Origin: an uncultured Actinomycetes bacterium
GTDB lineage: Bacteria; Actinomycetota; Coriobacteriia; Coriobacteriales; Atopobiaceae
Length of the DNA stretch: 54,974 nt
Assembly (NCBI GenBank): GCA_900315165.1
Contig: OMXZ01000010.1
Coordinates: 1-54,974 of the forward strand
Direction of reading: 5' to 3'
The notes below the pieces were generated by a model. That model was not told the origin of the DNA. It saw only the letters and a list, made by a program, of their open reading frames with translations, and did no database searches. The position numbers were made by a program, and so were the translations under genes. Shown one piece after another: positions 1 through 8,965 of the stretch; position 1 is the first letter of the stretch; every line of letters begins with the position of its first letter.

Positions 1-330
1 GGCGTCTGCGGGCTCACGGCTATCGCGCTCTCGTATGTGACGCCCGACTTCTACACGGTCGGTTTCAACATCTCCGCCGCGCTCATCCTCCTGTCGGGCT
101 TCGACACGCAGCATCGCACCTACCCGACCACGCACCACGAGACGCTCGTGGTCGGCTATGCCATGCTTATGACGGGCGGCAACGTCCTGATCGCCATTTG
201 CTTCGGCACCCTCGCCAACCTCATCTACCTGCTCTTTGCCCGCTATTGCAACGAGAACTGCGATACCCATATCGACCCGCCGGCAGTTGCCATCGAGGCT
301 TGCTCGCTTATTCTGTTCACGTTGTTCTGA
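1..330 (+). CDS. C-terminal part of a membrane protein (5' truncated by window edge)
   Basis: The reading frame is open from the first base, so the gene starts outside the window; about 109 codons remain before the TGA. The visible protein has hydrophobic stretches typical of membrane helices (around the AALILL segment, then a longer one around GNVLIAICFG, and a hydrophobic C-terminal tail ending LILFTLF). I do not recognise the family and no function is offered. It ends 22 bases before the next start codon, so the two may be co-transcribed. Confidence 0.6.
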   Translation, partial: GVCGLTAIALSYVTPDFYTVGFNISAALILLSGFDTQHRTYPTTHHETLVVGYAMLMTGGNVLIAICFGTLANLIYLLFARYCNENCDTHIDPPAVAIEACSLILFTLF

Positions 331-352
331 TTCAGCACGGAAGGCTCCTCAT

Positions 353-886
353 ATGAAGGTCATCAAGACGGCCCTGGCAGCGGCCTTGGCTTTGGCACTC
401 GCAGCTTGCTCGCAGGGAGGCGCTGCGGGCACGACGGTCACGGTCGGGTCCGGCTCGGCGGCGGTCACGGCCACGCAGCTGGCCCTACCCGATGCGATGG
501 CGTTAATGCGAGCGGATTACGTGGGCGCCGATGCCTACAACCGCGGCGTCGCCTACGGCTTCGGCAAAGACGGCAACCGCACTGTCGCGCTGTTCGTCTG
601 CTACGACCGCACCGAGCAGGAATACTGCTCCTGGTTTGGGGACTACGACAAGTCGGGCGACGATACGGACAACACCGTCACGATCACGGATGACGTGACG
701 GGCGATGTCGTGGAGCTCACCATCTCGGGCACGACTAAGAACACCACCGTCTATTCCGACGTGCTCGACAACCCCGGCTCGCTCACGACGATCAACTACG
801 GCAGCGCCGACGCTGCCCGCAATTTTCTCAAGACAACGGACGAGGAGCTCGTCGATTTCGAGGTCCTGTATATGCCGCAGGGCTAG
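353..886 (+). CDS. Putative secreted lipoprotein of unknown function
   Basis: The protein is 177 residues and starts at the ATG at 353, preceded by GGAAGG. An earlier in-frame ATG would overlap the previous gene and lacks a signal peptide at its start. From 353 the N terminus is a textbook lipoprotein signal: charged MKVIK, an alanine/leucine-rich core, then a lipobox (LAAC) at about residues 16-19, so the mature protein would be lipid-anchored outside the membrane. The mature part is acidic and threonine-rich, with no motif I recognise. Localisation is a confident inference; function is unknown. Confidence 0.75.
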   Translation: MKVIKTALAAALALALAACSQGGAAGTTVTVGSGSAAVTATQLALPDAMALMRADYVGADAYNRGVAYGFGKDGNRTVALFVCYDRTEQEYCSWFGDYDKSGDDTDNTVTITDDVTGDVVELTISGTTKNTTVYSDVLDNPGSLTTINYGSADAARNFLKTTDEELVDFEVLYMPQG

Positions 887-923
887 GCGCAATGCGGACA
901 TGGTGTGAGGTCTTGACCTGCCT

Positions 924-952
924 TTGCCCTTTGCGATGTGAGCGGATATAAT
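924..952 (+). promoter_or_regulatory. Promoter of tatA
   Basis: A perfect -10 hexamer TATAAT (947-952) lies 17 bp after TTGCCC (924-929) and about 60 bp before the tatA start. Nearby TTGACC at 913 is too far away (28 bp) to be the partner. Confidence 0.55.
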
Positions 953-1012
953 TTCAGGGCTACCGTGCCGCGCATGCCATTGCGCGACGTCACAACAAGA
1001 GAGGATTTACTC

Positions 1013-1321
1013 ATGAATCTCGGACCTTTTGAGATAATCGTTATCCTGGTCGTCGTGCTCGTCATCTTTGGGCCCAAGAACCTCCCGAAACTCGGTGCTG
1101 CTTTCGGCAAGACCGTCAAGAACGTCCGCGAGGGCATGGAGGGTGACGACGACGAGAAGAAGGACGAGAACGTCGAGGATGTCGTCGAGACCGCTGAGGC
1201 TCCCGAGACCGTCGAGACCGAGGCGCCTGCTGAGGGTGACTCCGTCTTCTGCACTAAGTGCGGTACCGCCAATCCCGCCGATGCCGACTTCTGCAAGAAG
1301 TGCGGCGCGCCTCTCAAGTAA
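1013..1321 (+). CDS. tatA: Sec-independent translocase TatA-like protein with a C-terminal zinc ribbon
   Basis: The 102-residue protein has the TatA layout: a short periplasmic N terminus, one membrane helix (about residues 6-19), the FGPKNLPKLG hinge (residues 19-28), an amphipathic helix, and an acidic tail. TatA oligomers form the pore for folded twin-arginine substrates. Unusually, the acidic linker is followed by a complete four-cysteine zinc ribbon: C80, C83, C94 and C97 in CxxC-x10-CxxC spacing. The start at 1013 is preceded by GAGAGGA; an upstream in-frame ATG would add a non-TatA leader. No tatC is in the window. The TatA assignment is secure; what the ribbon does is not known to me. 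Confidence 0.88.
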   Translation: MNLGPFEIIVILVVVLVIFGPKNLPKLGAAFGKTVKNVREGMEGDDDEKKDENVEDVVETAEAPETVETEAPAEGDSVFCTKCGTANPADADFCKKCGAPLK

Positions 1322-1372
1322 AGCTTCCGCCCAATACCACGTACGAATCACACTTTCCCGAGAAGGCAACAC

Positions 1373-1846
1373 ATGGCAAAAGCTGAAATGACCCTCACAT
1401 CCGAAGGCCGCCAGAAGCTCGTCGAGGAGCTCGAGTGGCGCGAAGGCGAGAAGAACAACGAGATTATCGAGGCAATCAAGGAGGCGCGCGCCCAGGGCGA
1501 CCTCTCCGAGAACGCAGAGTACGACGCCGCCAAGGAGGACCAGGCCAAAAACGCCGCCCGCATCAACGAGATCCGCCAGATCCTCGCGACCGCGCGCGTG
1601 GTCGAGTCCGATAGCGCCGACCTGTCCGTCTCCCTCGGCTGCACCGTCGAGTTCGAGAACGAGAAGGGCAAGAAGACCGCCTACACCATCGTGGGCACGA
1701 CCGAGACCGACTCGCTCAACAACCGCATCTCCAATGACTCGCCGGTGGGCGCTGCGGCCATCGGCCACGTTGTGGGCGACGTCATCGTCTACAAGACGCC
1801 CAACGGCAAGGAGCGCAAGCTCACTATCACCAATATCACGCGCTAG
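1373..1846 (+). CDS. greA: Transcription elongation factor GreA
   Basis: The 157-residue length and two-domain layout are those of GreA: an N-terminal antiparallel coiled coil (about 1-75) and a C-terminal FKBP-like domain. GreA enters the RNA polymerase secondary channel and stimulates cleavage of backtracked RNA. The coiled-coil tip carries the conserved acidic pair D43 and E46 within the GDLSENAEY signature. The ATG at 1373 follows an AGAAGG ribosome-binding site. It lies 51 bases after tatA, and a strong terminator separates it from lysS. Confidence 0.95.
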   Translation: MAKAEMTLTSEGRQKLVEELEWREGEKNNEIIEAIKEARAQGDLSENAEYDAAKEDQAKNAARINEIRQILATARVVESDSADLSVSLGCTVEFENEKGKKTAYTIVGTTETDSLNNRISNDSPVGAAAIGHVVGDVIVYKTPNGKERKLTITNITR

Positions 1847-1867
1847 AGCGCATAGAGCGTAGGGACC

Positions 1868-1912
1868 GACGGACAGGCGTGCTTCCTGAGCGGGCGCGGC
1901 TGTCCGTCTTTT
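1868..1912 (+). terminator. Terminator after greA
   Basis: GACGGACAG (1868-1876) pairs perfectly with CTGTCCGTC (1900-1908), followed directly by TTTT. It stands between greA and lysS. Confidence 0.75.
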
Positions 1913-1934
1913 CATCAGAAGGGAACTCAGACAC

Positions 1935-4166
1935 ATGGCAGACCAGACCGAGCAGACCGTGACGACCGCTCCGTCCATCAACGACGAGCGCGCCCAGCGC
2001 CGTGCTCGTCGCAAGAGCCTCATCGACCAGGGGATCAACCCCTATCCCATCCGCTCGCACATCGATGCACACGCCGCCGAACTCGAGGAGCGCTATGTCG
2101 ACCTCGCAGACGGTGCCGACACCGACGACGTCGTGACCGTCGCGGGCCGCATCCGCGCCAAGCGCGGCCAGGGCAAGGTGAGCTTCCTCGTGCTCGAGGA
2201 TTGCACCGGCCAGATTCAGATCTTTTGCCGCATCGACGTGCTCGGCGAGGACAATTGGGGCCTGCTCGGCATGATCGACACGGGCGATATCGTCGAGGCC
2301 ACCGGCACCGTGGTACGCACCCGTCGCGGCCAGCTCTCCATCTCGCCGACCAAGCTCACGATTCTCTCCAAGTCCGTGCGTCCGCTGCCCGATAAGTTCC
2401 ACGGCTTGACCGATCGCGAGATCCGCTACCGCCAGCGCTACGTGGACCTCATCATGAATCCCGAAGTGCGCGACACCTTCCGCAAGCGCAGCCAGATCGT
2501 GTCGACCATCCGCCACTACATGGAGGCCGACGGCTACATGGAGGTGGAGACGCCGATGATGCACGACATCCTCGGCGGCGCCAACGCCAAGCCCTTCGTC
2601 ACTCATTTCAATGCGCTCGACCGTGACTTCTACCTGCGCATTGCCACCGAGCTGCCCCTCAAGCGCTGCATCGTGGGCGGCCTGGAGCGCGTCTTCGAGA
2701 TCGGCCGCCAGTTCCGCAACGAGGGCATGGACCTTACGCACAACCCCGAGTTCACCACCATGGAGGCCTACCGCGCCTATTCCGACCTTCAGGGCATGAA
2801 GGAGCTGACCGAGGGCCTCTTCAAGACGATTGCCCGCGAGGTGTGCGGCTGTGAGGAGGGCCACGAGGTCATCACCTACCAGGGCCAGACGGTGGACATG
2901 TCCGGCACCTGGCGCTCGGTGCCCCTGTCCGACGTGGCCTCCGAGGTCGTCGGCGAGCACATCGACATGAACACCCCGGTCGAGCACCTGCGCGAGCTGT
3001 GCGACAGGCACGGCATCGAGTGGGCGGATAACTGGGGCGCCGGCAAGCTCCTCTTCGAGCTCTACGACGAGCTGGGCGAGAGCACGCTGGTCAACCCGAC
3101 CTTCGTCTGCGACTATCCCGAGGAGGTCTCGCCGCTCTCCAAGCGCAAGGACGAGGACCCGCGCCTGACCGACCGCTTCGAGCTCGTCATCTGCGGCCAC
3201 GAGTACGCCAACGCCTTCTCCGAGCTCAACGACCCCGTCGACCAGGCTGGCCGCTTCGCCGAGCAGGTCGCGGCCAAGGACTTCGGCGACGATGAGGCCA
3301 TGGGCTACGACTACGACTACGTCCGCGCACTCGAGTACGGCATGCCCCCCGCGGGCGGCATCGGCTATGGCATCGACCGCATGGTCATGCTCTTCTGCGA
3401 CCAGCCCGCCATCCGCGACGTGCTCCTCTTCCCGCAGATGAAGGCCGAGACGATCACCCGCGCGGATATCGCCGCCCAGGTCGAGGGCGCGAGCTCTGAC
3501 AACCCCTTCGCATCGGTGGACGCGATCGCCGCCAGCTCCGAGGCCGGCGCCAGCGCAGACAGGGAGGACAAGATGGCAGACAAGCTTGATGCGGGCATCA
3601 CCCGTGAGCAGGCACTCGACCTGCTCCACAAGTACAATGAGGACGCATATCACATCAAGCATGGTCTGCAGGTCGAGGGTCTGATGCGCTATTACGCCCA
3701 GAAGTACGATCCCGAGAACGTCGAGTTCTGGGGCCTCGTCGGCCTGCTGCACGACCTCGACTGGGAGAAGTGGCAGGACGACCAGCTCCATACCGTCAAG
3801 ACCGCGGAGCTGCTCGAGGAGGCCGGTGCCAACCCGGCGCTCGCCAAGTCGATTCAGACCCACAACTACGACCTCAACGACCAGCTGCCCGCCCCCGAGC
3901 TGCAGATGGAGAAGGTCCTCTACGCGGTCGACGAGCTTTCCGGCCTGATTAACGCCTGCGTCAACATGCGCCCGTCCCACAGCGTGTCCGATATGGAACT
4001 CAAGTCGCTCAAGAAGAAGTTCAAGACCAAGAGCTTCGCCGCCGGCTGCGACCGTGACGTGATCCGCCATGGCGCCGAGCTGCTCGGTATGGAGCTCGAC
4101 GACCTCTTCACCAGCGTGCTCGACGCCGAGAAGGAGCTCGTGGGCACCAGCGAGGCCTTCGAGTAA
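1935..4166 (+). CDS. lysS: Class II lysyl-tRNA synthetase fused to an HD-domain protein
   Basis: The 743-residue protein is about 250 residues longer than ordinary LysRS. Residues 1-500 form a complete class II LysRS: OB-fold anticodon-binding domain, then the catalytic core with motif 2 (FRNEGMD) and motif 3 (GGIGYGIDRMVM); it charges tRNA-Lys. After an Ala/Ser-rich linker (about 500-546) comes an HD-superfamily domain with H576, the H606-D607 doublet in GLLHDLDW, a further histidine in the QTHNYD segment and a late aspartate in the AVDELS segment, so metal-dependent phosphohydrolase activity is plausible; its substrate is unknown. A good Shine-Dalgarno (AGGGAGG, 3561-3567) precedes an internal ATG at 3573 (residue 547), exactly at the HD domain start. 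Confidence 0.93.
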   Translation: MADQTEQTVTTAPSINDERAQRRARRKSLIDQGINPYPIRSHIDAHAAELEERYVDLADGADTDDVVTVAGRIRAKRGQGKVSFLVLEDCTGQIQIFCRIDVLGEDNWGLLGMIDTGDIVEATGTVVRTRRGQLSISPTKLTILSKSVRPLPDKFHGLTDREIRYRQRYVDLIMNPEVRDTFRKRSQIVSTIRHYMEADGYMEVETPMMHDILGGANAKPFVTHFNALDRDFYLRIATELPLKRCIVGGLERVFEIGRQFRNEGMDLTHNPEFTTMEAYRAYSDLQGMKELTEGLFKTIAREVCGCEEGHEVITYQGQTVDMSGTWRSVPLSDVASEVVGEHIDMNTPVEHLRELCDRHGIEWADNWGAGKLLFELYDELGESTLVNPTFVCDYPEEVSPLSKRKDEDPRLTDRFELVICGHEYANAFSELNDPVDQAGRFAEQVAAKDFGDDEAMGYDYDYVRALEYGMPPAGGIGYGIDRMVMLFCDQPAIRDVLLFPQMKAETITRADIAAQVEGASSDNPFASVDAIAASSEAGASADREDKMADKLDAGITREQALDLLHKYNEDAYHIKHGLQVEGLMRYYAQKYDPENVEFWGLVGLLHDLDWEKWQDDQLHTVKTAELLEEAGANPALAKSIQTHNYDLNDQLPAPELQMEKVLYAVDELSGLINACVNMRPSHSVSDMELKSLKKKFKTKSFAAGCDRDVIRHGAELLGMELDDLFTSVLDAEKELVGTSEAFE
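3561..3575 (+). promoter_or_regulatory. Candidate internal ribosome-binding site and start codon for the HD domain
   Basis: Inside lysS, AGGGAGG (3561-3567) stands 5 bases before an in-frame ATG (3573-3575). The codons that follow (MADK) resemble the annotated start of lysS itself (MADQ). Placed in the inter-domain linker, it could yield a free 197-residue HD protein. Inferred from sequence only. Confidence 0.4.
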
Positions 4167-4216
4167 GCGCGCCTGCCCCCGCGGGGCGATCGCGGTCTTC
4201 CGCGCGTTATCCCAAA

Positions 4217-4250
4217 GGCGTCCGAGCTGCGACTCGGGCGCCTTCTTGTG
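4217..4250 (+). terminator. Terminator after lysS
   Basis: GGCGTCCGAG (4217-4226) pairs with CTCGGGCGCC (4233-4242) with one wobble, followed by TTCTTGTG. Confidence 0.7.
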
Positions 4251-4292
4251 TGACGGGGAAGTTATGGGCGCGCCCGCCCGTCGTATAGCACC

Positions 4293-4316
4293 CAACACAT
4301 CTGGGTAAACGTGTTG
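4293..4316 (+). promoter_or_regulatory. Inverted repeat upstream of clpC, candidate operator
   Basis: CAACAC (4293-4298) and GTGTTG (4311-4316) are perfect inverted arms 12 bp apart, 54 bp before the clpC start. The sequence matches none of the CtsR, HspR or ClgR boxes I know, so any role in clpC control is speculative. Confidence 0.25.
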
Positions 4317-4369
4317 AGATAAAAAACGAGCCCGGCCTAATGCGGCGGGGCAGGGAAGGGGCACAACCC

Positions 4370-6979
4370 ATGTTTGAGAAGTTCACCGACCGCGCGCGCA
4401 AGGTCATGAGCCTTGCGCAGGACGAGGCCCAGAGCCTCGGCAAGATGTATGTGGGCACGGAGCACCTGCTTTTGGGCCTGATTGCGGAGGGCGACGGCAT
4501 CGCCGCCAAGGCGCTCGCCAGCCTCGACGTGACTTACGAGGAGACGCTCGCCACCATCCGCCAGCTCTCGAGCGAGGACGTGCAGCCCGGGTCGGGCGGT
4601 CACATCCCCTTCACCCCGCGCGCCAAACGCGTACTCGAGAACGCCTACCGCGAGACCATGGCCCATGGGCAGACCTACATCGCGACCGAGCACCTGCTGC
4701 TCGGCATCGTGGGCGAGGGCGACGGCATCGCCATGACCGCCCTCGGCCGCATGGGCATCTCCGCCGACGCGGTCCGCAACGCCGTGGACGAGCTCGTGAG
4801 CAAGGACAAGCCGAAGGAGAGCCACCGCCAGGCGCAGCCCGTGAACTTCGGCCAGTACTTCGGCCAGTCCTCCGATGAGGGCGACGGCGACTCCGTCCTC
4901 GAAAAGTACGGCCGCAATCTCACCAAGCTCGCCCACGACGGCAAGCTCGACCCCGTCATCGGCCGCGACCGCGAGACCGAGCGCGTCATGCAGGTCTTGG
5001 CCCGCCGTCAGAAGAACAACCCCCTCATCTTGGGTGACCCGGGCGTGGGCAAGACAGCCGTGGTCGAGGGCCTGGCACAGCTCATCTCCTCGGGCAACGT
5101 CCCCGACATCCTGCGTGGCAAGCAGATCTGGACGCTGGACATGGCGGCCATGGTCGCCGGCTCCAAGTACCGCGGCGAGTTCGAGGAGCGTCTCAAGAAG
5201 GTCATCGATGAGGTGACCGAGGACAAGGACACGATCCTCTTCATCGATGAGATCCACAACGTCCTGGGTGCGGGCTCCGCCGAGGGCTCCATGGACGCCG
5301 CCTCGATCCTCAAGCCGCCCCTGTCCCGTGGCGAGATCCAGGTCATCGGCGCCACCACGGCGGAGGAGTACCGCAAGCACATCGAGAAGGACTCCGCCTT
5401 CGAGCGCCGCTTCCAGCCCATCAACATCGGCGAGCCCTCCGCGGAGGACACGCTTGAGATCCTGCACGGCCTGCGCAGCCGCTACGAGCAGCATCATCAC
5501 GTGCGCTACACCGAGGCGGCGCTCAAGGCGGCTGTCACCCTGTCCGACCGCTACGTTCAGGACCGATTCCTGCCCGACAAGGCGATCGATGTGATCGACG
5601 AGGCCGGCGCGCGCACCCGCGTGCACAAGATGGCCCTGCCGCCCGAGCTCGCCCAGGTCGACCAGCAGCTGGTCGAGATTGCCGAGCAGAAGGAGAAGGC
5701 GGCGGACGCCCAGGAGTTCGAGGAGGCCGCCCGCCTGCGCGACGAGGAGAAGTCCCTCACGGCCAAGCGCGACGAGCTCGAGCAGGCATGGCGCGACAAG
5801 CAGGCGCTCGATGTGGTCACCGTGGACGAGGACGCGATTGCCGACGTCGTGAGCGACATCACCGGCGTGCCCGTCTCCAACCTCACCGAGGCCGAGGCCG
5901 CAAAGCTCCTGCGCTGCGAGGACGCCCTGCACCAGCGCGTGATCGGGCAGGACGAGGCCATCTCCGCCGTCGCCCGCGCGATCCGCCGCAGCCGCAGCCC
6001 GCTCAAGGACCCGCGCCGCCCGGGCGGCTCGTTCATCTTCCTGGGCCCCTCGGGCGTGGGCAAGACCGAGCTGGCCAAGTCGCTGGCCGAGTTCCTCTTC
6101 GGCACCCAGGACGCCCTCATCAGCTTCGACATGTCCGAGTTCATGGAGAAGCACGAGGTCTCCAAGCTCGTCGGCGCCCCTCCGGGATACGTGGGCTACG
6201 ACGAGGGCGGCGAGCTGACCAAGGCGGTGCGCCGCCGGCCCTACTCCGTCGTTCTGTTCGACGAGATCGAGAAGGCTCACCCGGACGTCTTCAACGTCCT
6301 GCTCCAGATCCTGGACGAGGGGCGTCTCACCGACGGTCAGGGCCGCCACGTGGACTTCTCCAACACGGTCATCATCATGACCTCCAACATCGGCGCGCGC
6401 GAAATCGCCCAGACCTCGCCCATGGGCTTCACGAGCCAGGGCGATGACGGCCTTTCCGACAAAGAAATCCGCAGTCGTGTGGAAGGCGAGCTCAAGCGCC
6501 TCTTCCGCCCCGAGTTCCTCAACCGCGTGGACGAGATCGTGGTCTTCAAGTCGCTCACGGGCGAGCAGCTCCGCCGCATCGTGGACCTTATGGTCATGGA
6601 CCTGCGTCAGCGCCTCGCGGCCCAGCGCATGTCGATCGAGCTCACCGACGCGGCCCGCGACTTCGTGGCCAAGCGCGGTACCGACAAGATCTACGGAGCC
6701 CGTCCCCTGCGCCGCGCCATCCAGACCTATATCGAGGACCCGCTAGCCGAGGAGATGCTCCAGGGCAAGTACGCTGCCGGTGACATCATCTGTGTGGACG
6801 CCCAGACGGGCGATGACGGTGAGGAGAAGCTCGTCTTCACCAAGCGCGAGGGCGAGATGCCCGAGCTCGCCGAGCGCGTTCACCTCGAGGGGCCGCGCGC
6901 CCGCGAGAGCTGGTCGGCGCCCGCAACCTCGGGCAGCGCGGCACCGGCTGCGGGCGGCCTTTTGAGCTCCGCCGAGTAA
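4370..6979 (+). CDS. clpC: ATP-dependent Clp protease ATP-binding subunit ClpC
   Basis: The 869-residue protein is a two-ring AAA+ unfoldase that feeds substrates to ClpP. It has the double Clp N-terminal repeat (about 1-150), a first AAA module with Walker A GDPGVGKT (G222 to T229), a UVR-type coiled middle segment ([15 protein letters not shown]) that distinguishes ClpC from ClpA, and a second AAA module with GPSGVGKTE and the [11 protein letters not shown] Walker B region. I chose the ATG at 4370 because [12 protein letters not shown] is the family's usual N terminus; the in-frame ATG ten codons earlier adds nothing recognisable. The C terminus has an Ala/Ser-rich tail. No ctsR or mcsAB is adjacent. 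Confidence 0.95.
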   Translation: MFEKFTDRARKVMSLAQDEAQSLGKMYVGTEHLLLGLIAEGDGIAAKALASLDVTYEETLATIRQLSSEDVQPGSGGHIPFTPRAKRVLENAYRETMAHGQTYIATEHLLLGIVGEGDGIAMTALGRMGISADAVRNAVDELVSKDKPKESHRQAQPVNFGQYFGQSSDEGDGDSVLEKYGRNLTKLAHDGKLDPVIGRDRETERVMQVLARRQKNNPLILGDPGVGKTAVVEGLAQLISSGNVPDILRGKQIWTLDMAAMVAGSKYRGEFEERLKKVIDEVTEDKDTILFIDEIHNVLGAGSAEGSMDAASILKPPLSRGEIQVIGATTAEEYRKHIEKDSAFERRFQPINIGEPSAEDTLEILHGLRSRYEQHHHVRYTEAALKAAVTLSDRYVQDRFLPDKAIDVIDEAGARTRVHKMALPPELAQVDQQLVEIAEQKEKAADAQEFEEAARLRDEEKSLTAKRDELEQAWRDKQALDVVTVDEDAIADVVSDITGVPVSNLTEAEAAKLLRCEDALHQRVIGQDEAISAVARAIRRSRSPLKDPRRPGGSFIFLGPSGVGKTELAKSLAEFLFGTQDALISFDMSEFMEKHEVSKLVGAPPGYVGYDEGGELTKAVRRRPYSVVLFDEIEKAHPDVFNVLLQILDEGRLTDGQGRHVDFSNTVIIMTSNIGAREIAQTSPMGFTSQGDDGLSDKEIRSRVEGELKRLFRPEFLNRVDEIVVFKSLTGEQLRRIVDLMVMDLRQRLAAQRMSIELTDAARDFVAKRGTDKIYGARPLRRAIQTYIEDPLAEEMLQGKYAAGDIICVDAQTGDDGEEKLVFTKREGEMPELAERVHLEGPRARESWSAPATSGSAAPAAGGLLSSAE

Positions 6980-7015
6980 GGCTGGAACGCAGGCGGCAGA
7001 CGTCGCCACAACAAA

Positions 7016-7053
7016 GACGGACGCCCCTCCCGCAGCCGGGGGAGCGCCCGTCT
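7016..7053 (+). terminator. Terminator after clpC
   Basis: An imperfect GC-rich hairpin begins GACGG (7016-7020) and ends CCGTC, followed by a short TT tract. It overlaps the presumed promoter region of disA. Confidence 0.5.
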
Positions 7054-7059
7054 TGACAT

Positions 7060-7065
7060 ATACTG
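7060..7065 (+). promoter_or_regulatory. -10 element of the disA operon
   Basis: TATACT lies 41 bp before the disA start. The same hexamer precedes the GGDEF gene and the rubredoxin gene. No convincing -35 at the right spacing; TTGACA at 7053 is too close. Confidence 0.4.
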
Positions 7066-7105
7066 AAGACGCGTGCGGAAGGCGCGCAGATGCGAGGAGG
7101 TGCTG

Positions 7106-8173
7106 ATGGGCGAGGCGACCGCGACAGACGACACCCAGGCGAGATTCAAGTGGGCGATTAGGCAGACGGCGCCGGGCACAGCTCTGCGTCGCGCGCTCGA
7201 CATGATCATTGCCGGGCACTTGGGCGCCCTCATCTGCGTGGGCGACACGGACAACGTGATTGCGGCTGGTGACGACGGCTTCAAGCTCGACATCTCATTT
7301 ACCGCCAACCGCCTCTTCGAGCTGTCCAAGATGGACGGCGCCATCGTGGTGGACAAGGACTTCACCAAGATCTACCGCGCCAACTACCATCTCAGCCCTG
7401 ACCCCTCCCTGCCCACATCCGAAACCGGCATGCGCCACCGCACCGCCGCGCGCATGAGCCTGCTGACCCACGCGCTGGTCATCTCCGTCTCGGAGCGCCG
7501 CCAGGTCGTGAACCTCTATATCGACGGCCGCGGCCACCAGCTGCGCACGGTGCAGGAGCTGATGGGCAGTGTCAACCAGCTGCTCGTCTCCATGCAGAAC
7601 ACCCGCAGCCAGGTCGACCGTGGTCTTCTGCGCCTGACCACCCTCGAGCTCAACAACATCGTCACGGTCCGCGACGTCACGGACGTCTTCTACCTCTTCG
7701 AGGTGCTGATGACTGAGGCCGCCGAGTTCGATCACCTGATCCTGGAGCTGGGCAGCGAGGGTGAGACGGTCGCCATGCAGCGCGACGAGTTCGTCGGCGA
7801 CCTTGACGAGGAATACACCCTTATGATCCGCGACTACGCGCTCGACTCCTCGGAGGAAAACGCCGCCCAGATTCGCCGCAAGTTCCACGAGACGCGCAAC
7901 GGCGATATGCGGTCGGCCAAGGCGGTCGCCCGCATGCTCGGCTACGAGAACTTCGGCGAGGACACCGTGCTCACCCCGCTCGGCCTGCGCACGCTCAACA
8001 ACGTCTCGGTCGTGCGCGACGGCGTGGCGGACAAGATCGTGGACGAGTACGGGTCGCTCAAGGGGCTGCTCGACGACATCGAGGAGAACCCCGAGCGCGT
8101 CGGTGACCTGGGCGTGCGCAATCCGACGATCCTGGCCGACAGCCTGCGCCGCATGGGGAGCAACCGGCCATGA
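7106..8173 (+). CDS. disA: DNA integrity scanning diadenylate cyclase DisA
   Basis: The 355-residue protein makes the second messenger c-di-AMP from two ATP. The N-terminal DAC domain carries both signature motifs, DGA at residues 77-79 and RHRTA at 110-114. A helical linker and a C-terminal helix-hairpin-helix region follow, which in DisA binds branched DNA and couples DNA damage to cyclase activity. The start at 7106 follows GAGGAGG at good spacing. Its stop overlaps the ispD start (ATGA), so it heads the disA-ispD-ispF-cysS-rlmB-NYN run. Confidence 0.95.
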   Translation: MGEATATDDTQARFKWAIRQTAPGTALRRALDMIIAGHLGALICVGDTDNVIAAGDDGFKLDISFTANRLFELSKMDGAIVVDKDFTKIYRANYHLSPDPSLPTSETGMRHRTAARMSLLTHALVISVSERRQVVNLYIDGRGHQLRTVQELMGSVNQLLVSMQNTRSQVDRGLLRLTTLELNNIVTVRDVTDVFYLFEVLMTEAAEFDHLILELGSEGETVAMQRDEFVGDLDEEYTLMIRDYALDSSEENAAQIRRKFHETRNGDMRSAKAVARMLGYENFGEDTVLTPLGLRTLNNVSVVRDGVADKIVDEYGSLKGLLDDIEENPERVGDLGVRNPTILADSLRRMGSNRP

Positions 8174-8961
8174 CGTCCGGCCAAAAGATCTGCGCCTGCA
8201 CCGCGATGCAGCGGGACAAGACGGAAACGCCCGCTGCGGACACCTGCGCCGTCATCGTAGCGGGCGGTTCGGGCGAGCGTTTCGGAGACCCGCGCGGTAA
8301 GCAGTTCGTGGATCTGGCCGGCATGCCGCTCATCTGCTGGTCGGTGTTGGCCCTTGACCGGGCCGCGTCGGTGTCTTCCATCGTGGTGGTGGCGCCCCGT
8401 TGCCGCGAGGACGAGATGTGCGAGACGATCGCCGACTACCTGACTCTCATCCGTCCGCTTGCCATCGCACCATCCGGCATGACCCGCCAGGATTCGGTCC
8501 GCAACGGTCTGGCCTGTGTGCCGGATGGGTGCACCCTGGTCGCGGTGCACGACGGGGCCCGCCCCCTGATCCGTCCCGAGGAGGTCGACGCCGTGTGCGC
8601 CTGTGTGCGGGCGGACCGCCGCCTGGCCGGCGCCATCGCGGCCACCCCGAGCACCGACACACTCAAGATTGCGGAGGGGCGCCTCATCGTCTCGACGCCC
8701 GACCGCTCCTATTACTGGTCCGCCCAGACGCCGCAGGTATTTCGCCTGCCGGCGCTGATCGCCGCCCATGACGAGGCCGTCCGCACGGGCTACCTCGGCA
8801 CCGACGACGCCTCGCTGGTCGAACACGCCGGCGGCCGCGTGGCGCTGGTCGAGACCGGGCGCGACAACATCAAGGTCACACTGCCCGAGGACCTGGTCAT
8901 CGCCGAGGCGCTACTCGAGCGCCGGCTGATCGACGAGGGTTGCGGCTTCGGAGAGGGGTAG
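8170..8961 (+). CDS. ispD: 2-C-methyl-D-erythritol 4-phosphate cytidylyltransferase IspD
   Basis: IspD transfers CMP from CTP to MEP in the non-mevalonate isoprenoid pathway. The protein is 263 residues, slightly long because of about 25 extra N-terminal residues before the nucleotide-binding loop (VAGGSGERFG, with KQF after it). The VHDGARPL motif is present. Translation is probably coupled to disA, because ATG at 8170 overlaps the disA TGA. An alternative, shorter start at a downstream ATG cannot be excluded. Confidence 0.94.
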   Translation: MTSGQKICACTAMQRDKTETPAADTCAVIVAGGSGERFGDPRGKQFVDLAGMPLICWSVLALDRAASVSSIVVVAPRCREDEMCETIADYLTLIRPLAIAPSGMTRQDSVRNGLACVPDGCTLVAVHDGARPLIRPEEVDAVCACVRADRRLAGAIAATPSTDTLKIAEGRLIVSTPDRSYYWSAQTPQVFRLPALIAAHDEAVRTGYLGTDDASLVEHAGGRVALVETGRDNIKVTLPEDLVIAEALLERRLIDEGCGFGEG

Positions 8962-8965
8962 CGGA

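Noticed and set aside
913-918. TTGACC as the tatA -35 box
   Set aside because: It is 28 bp from the TATAAT; TTGCCC at 17 bp fits better.
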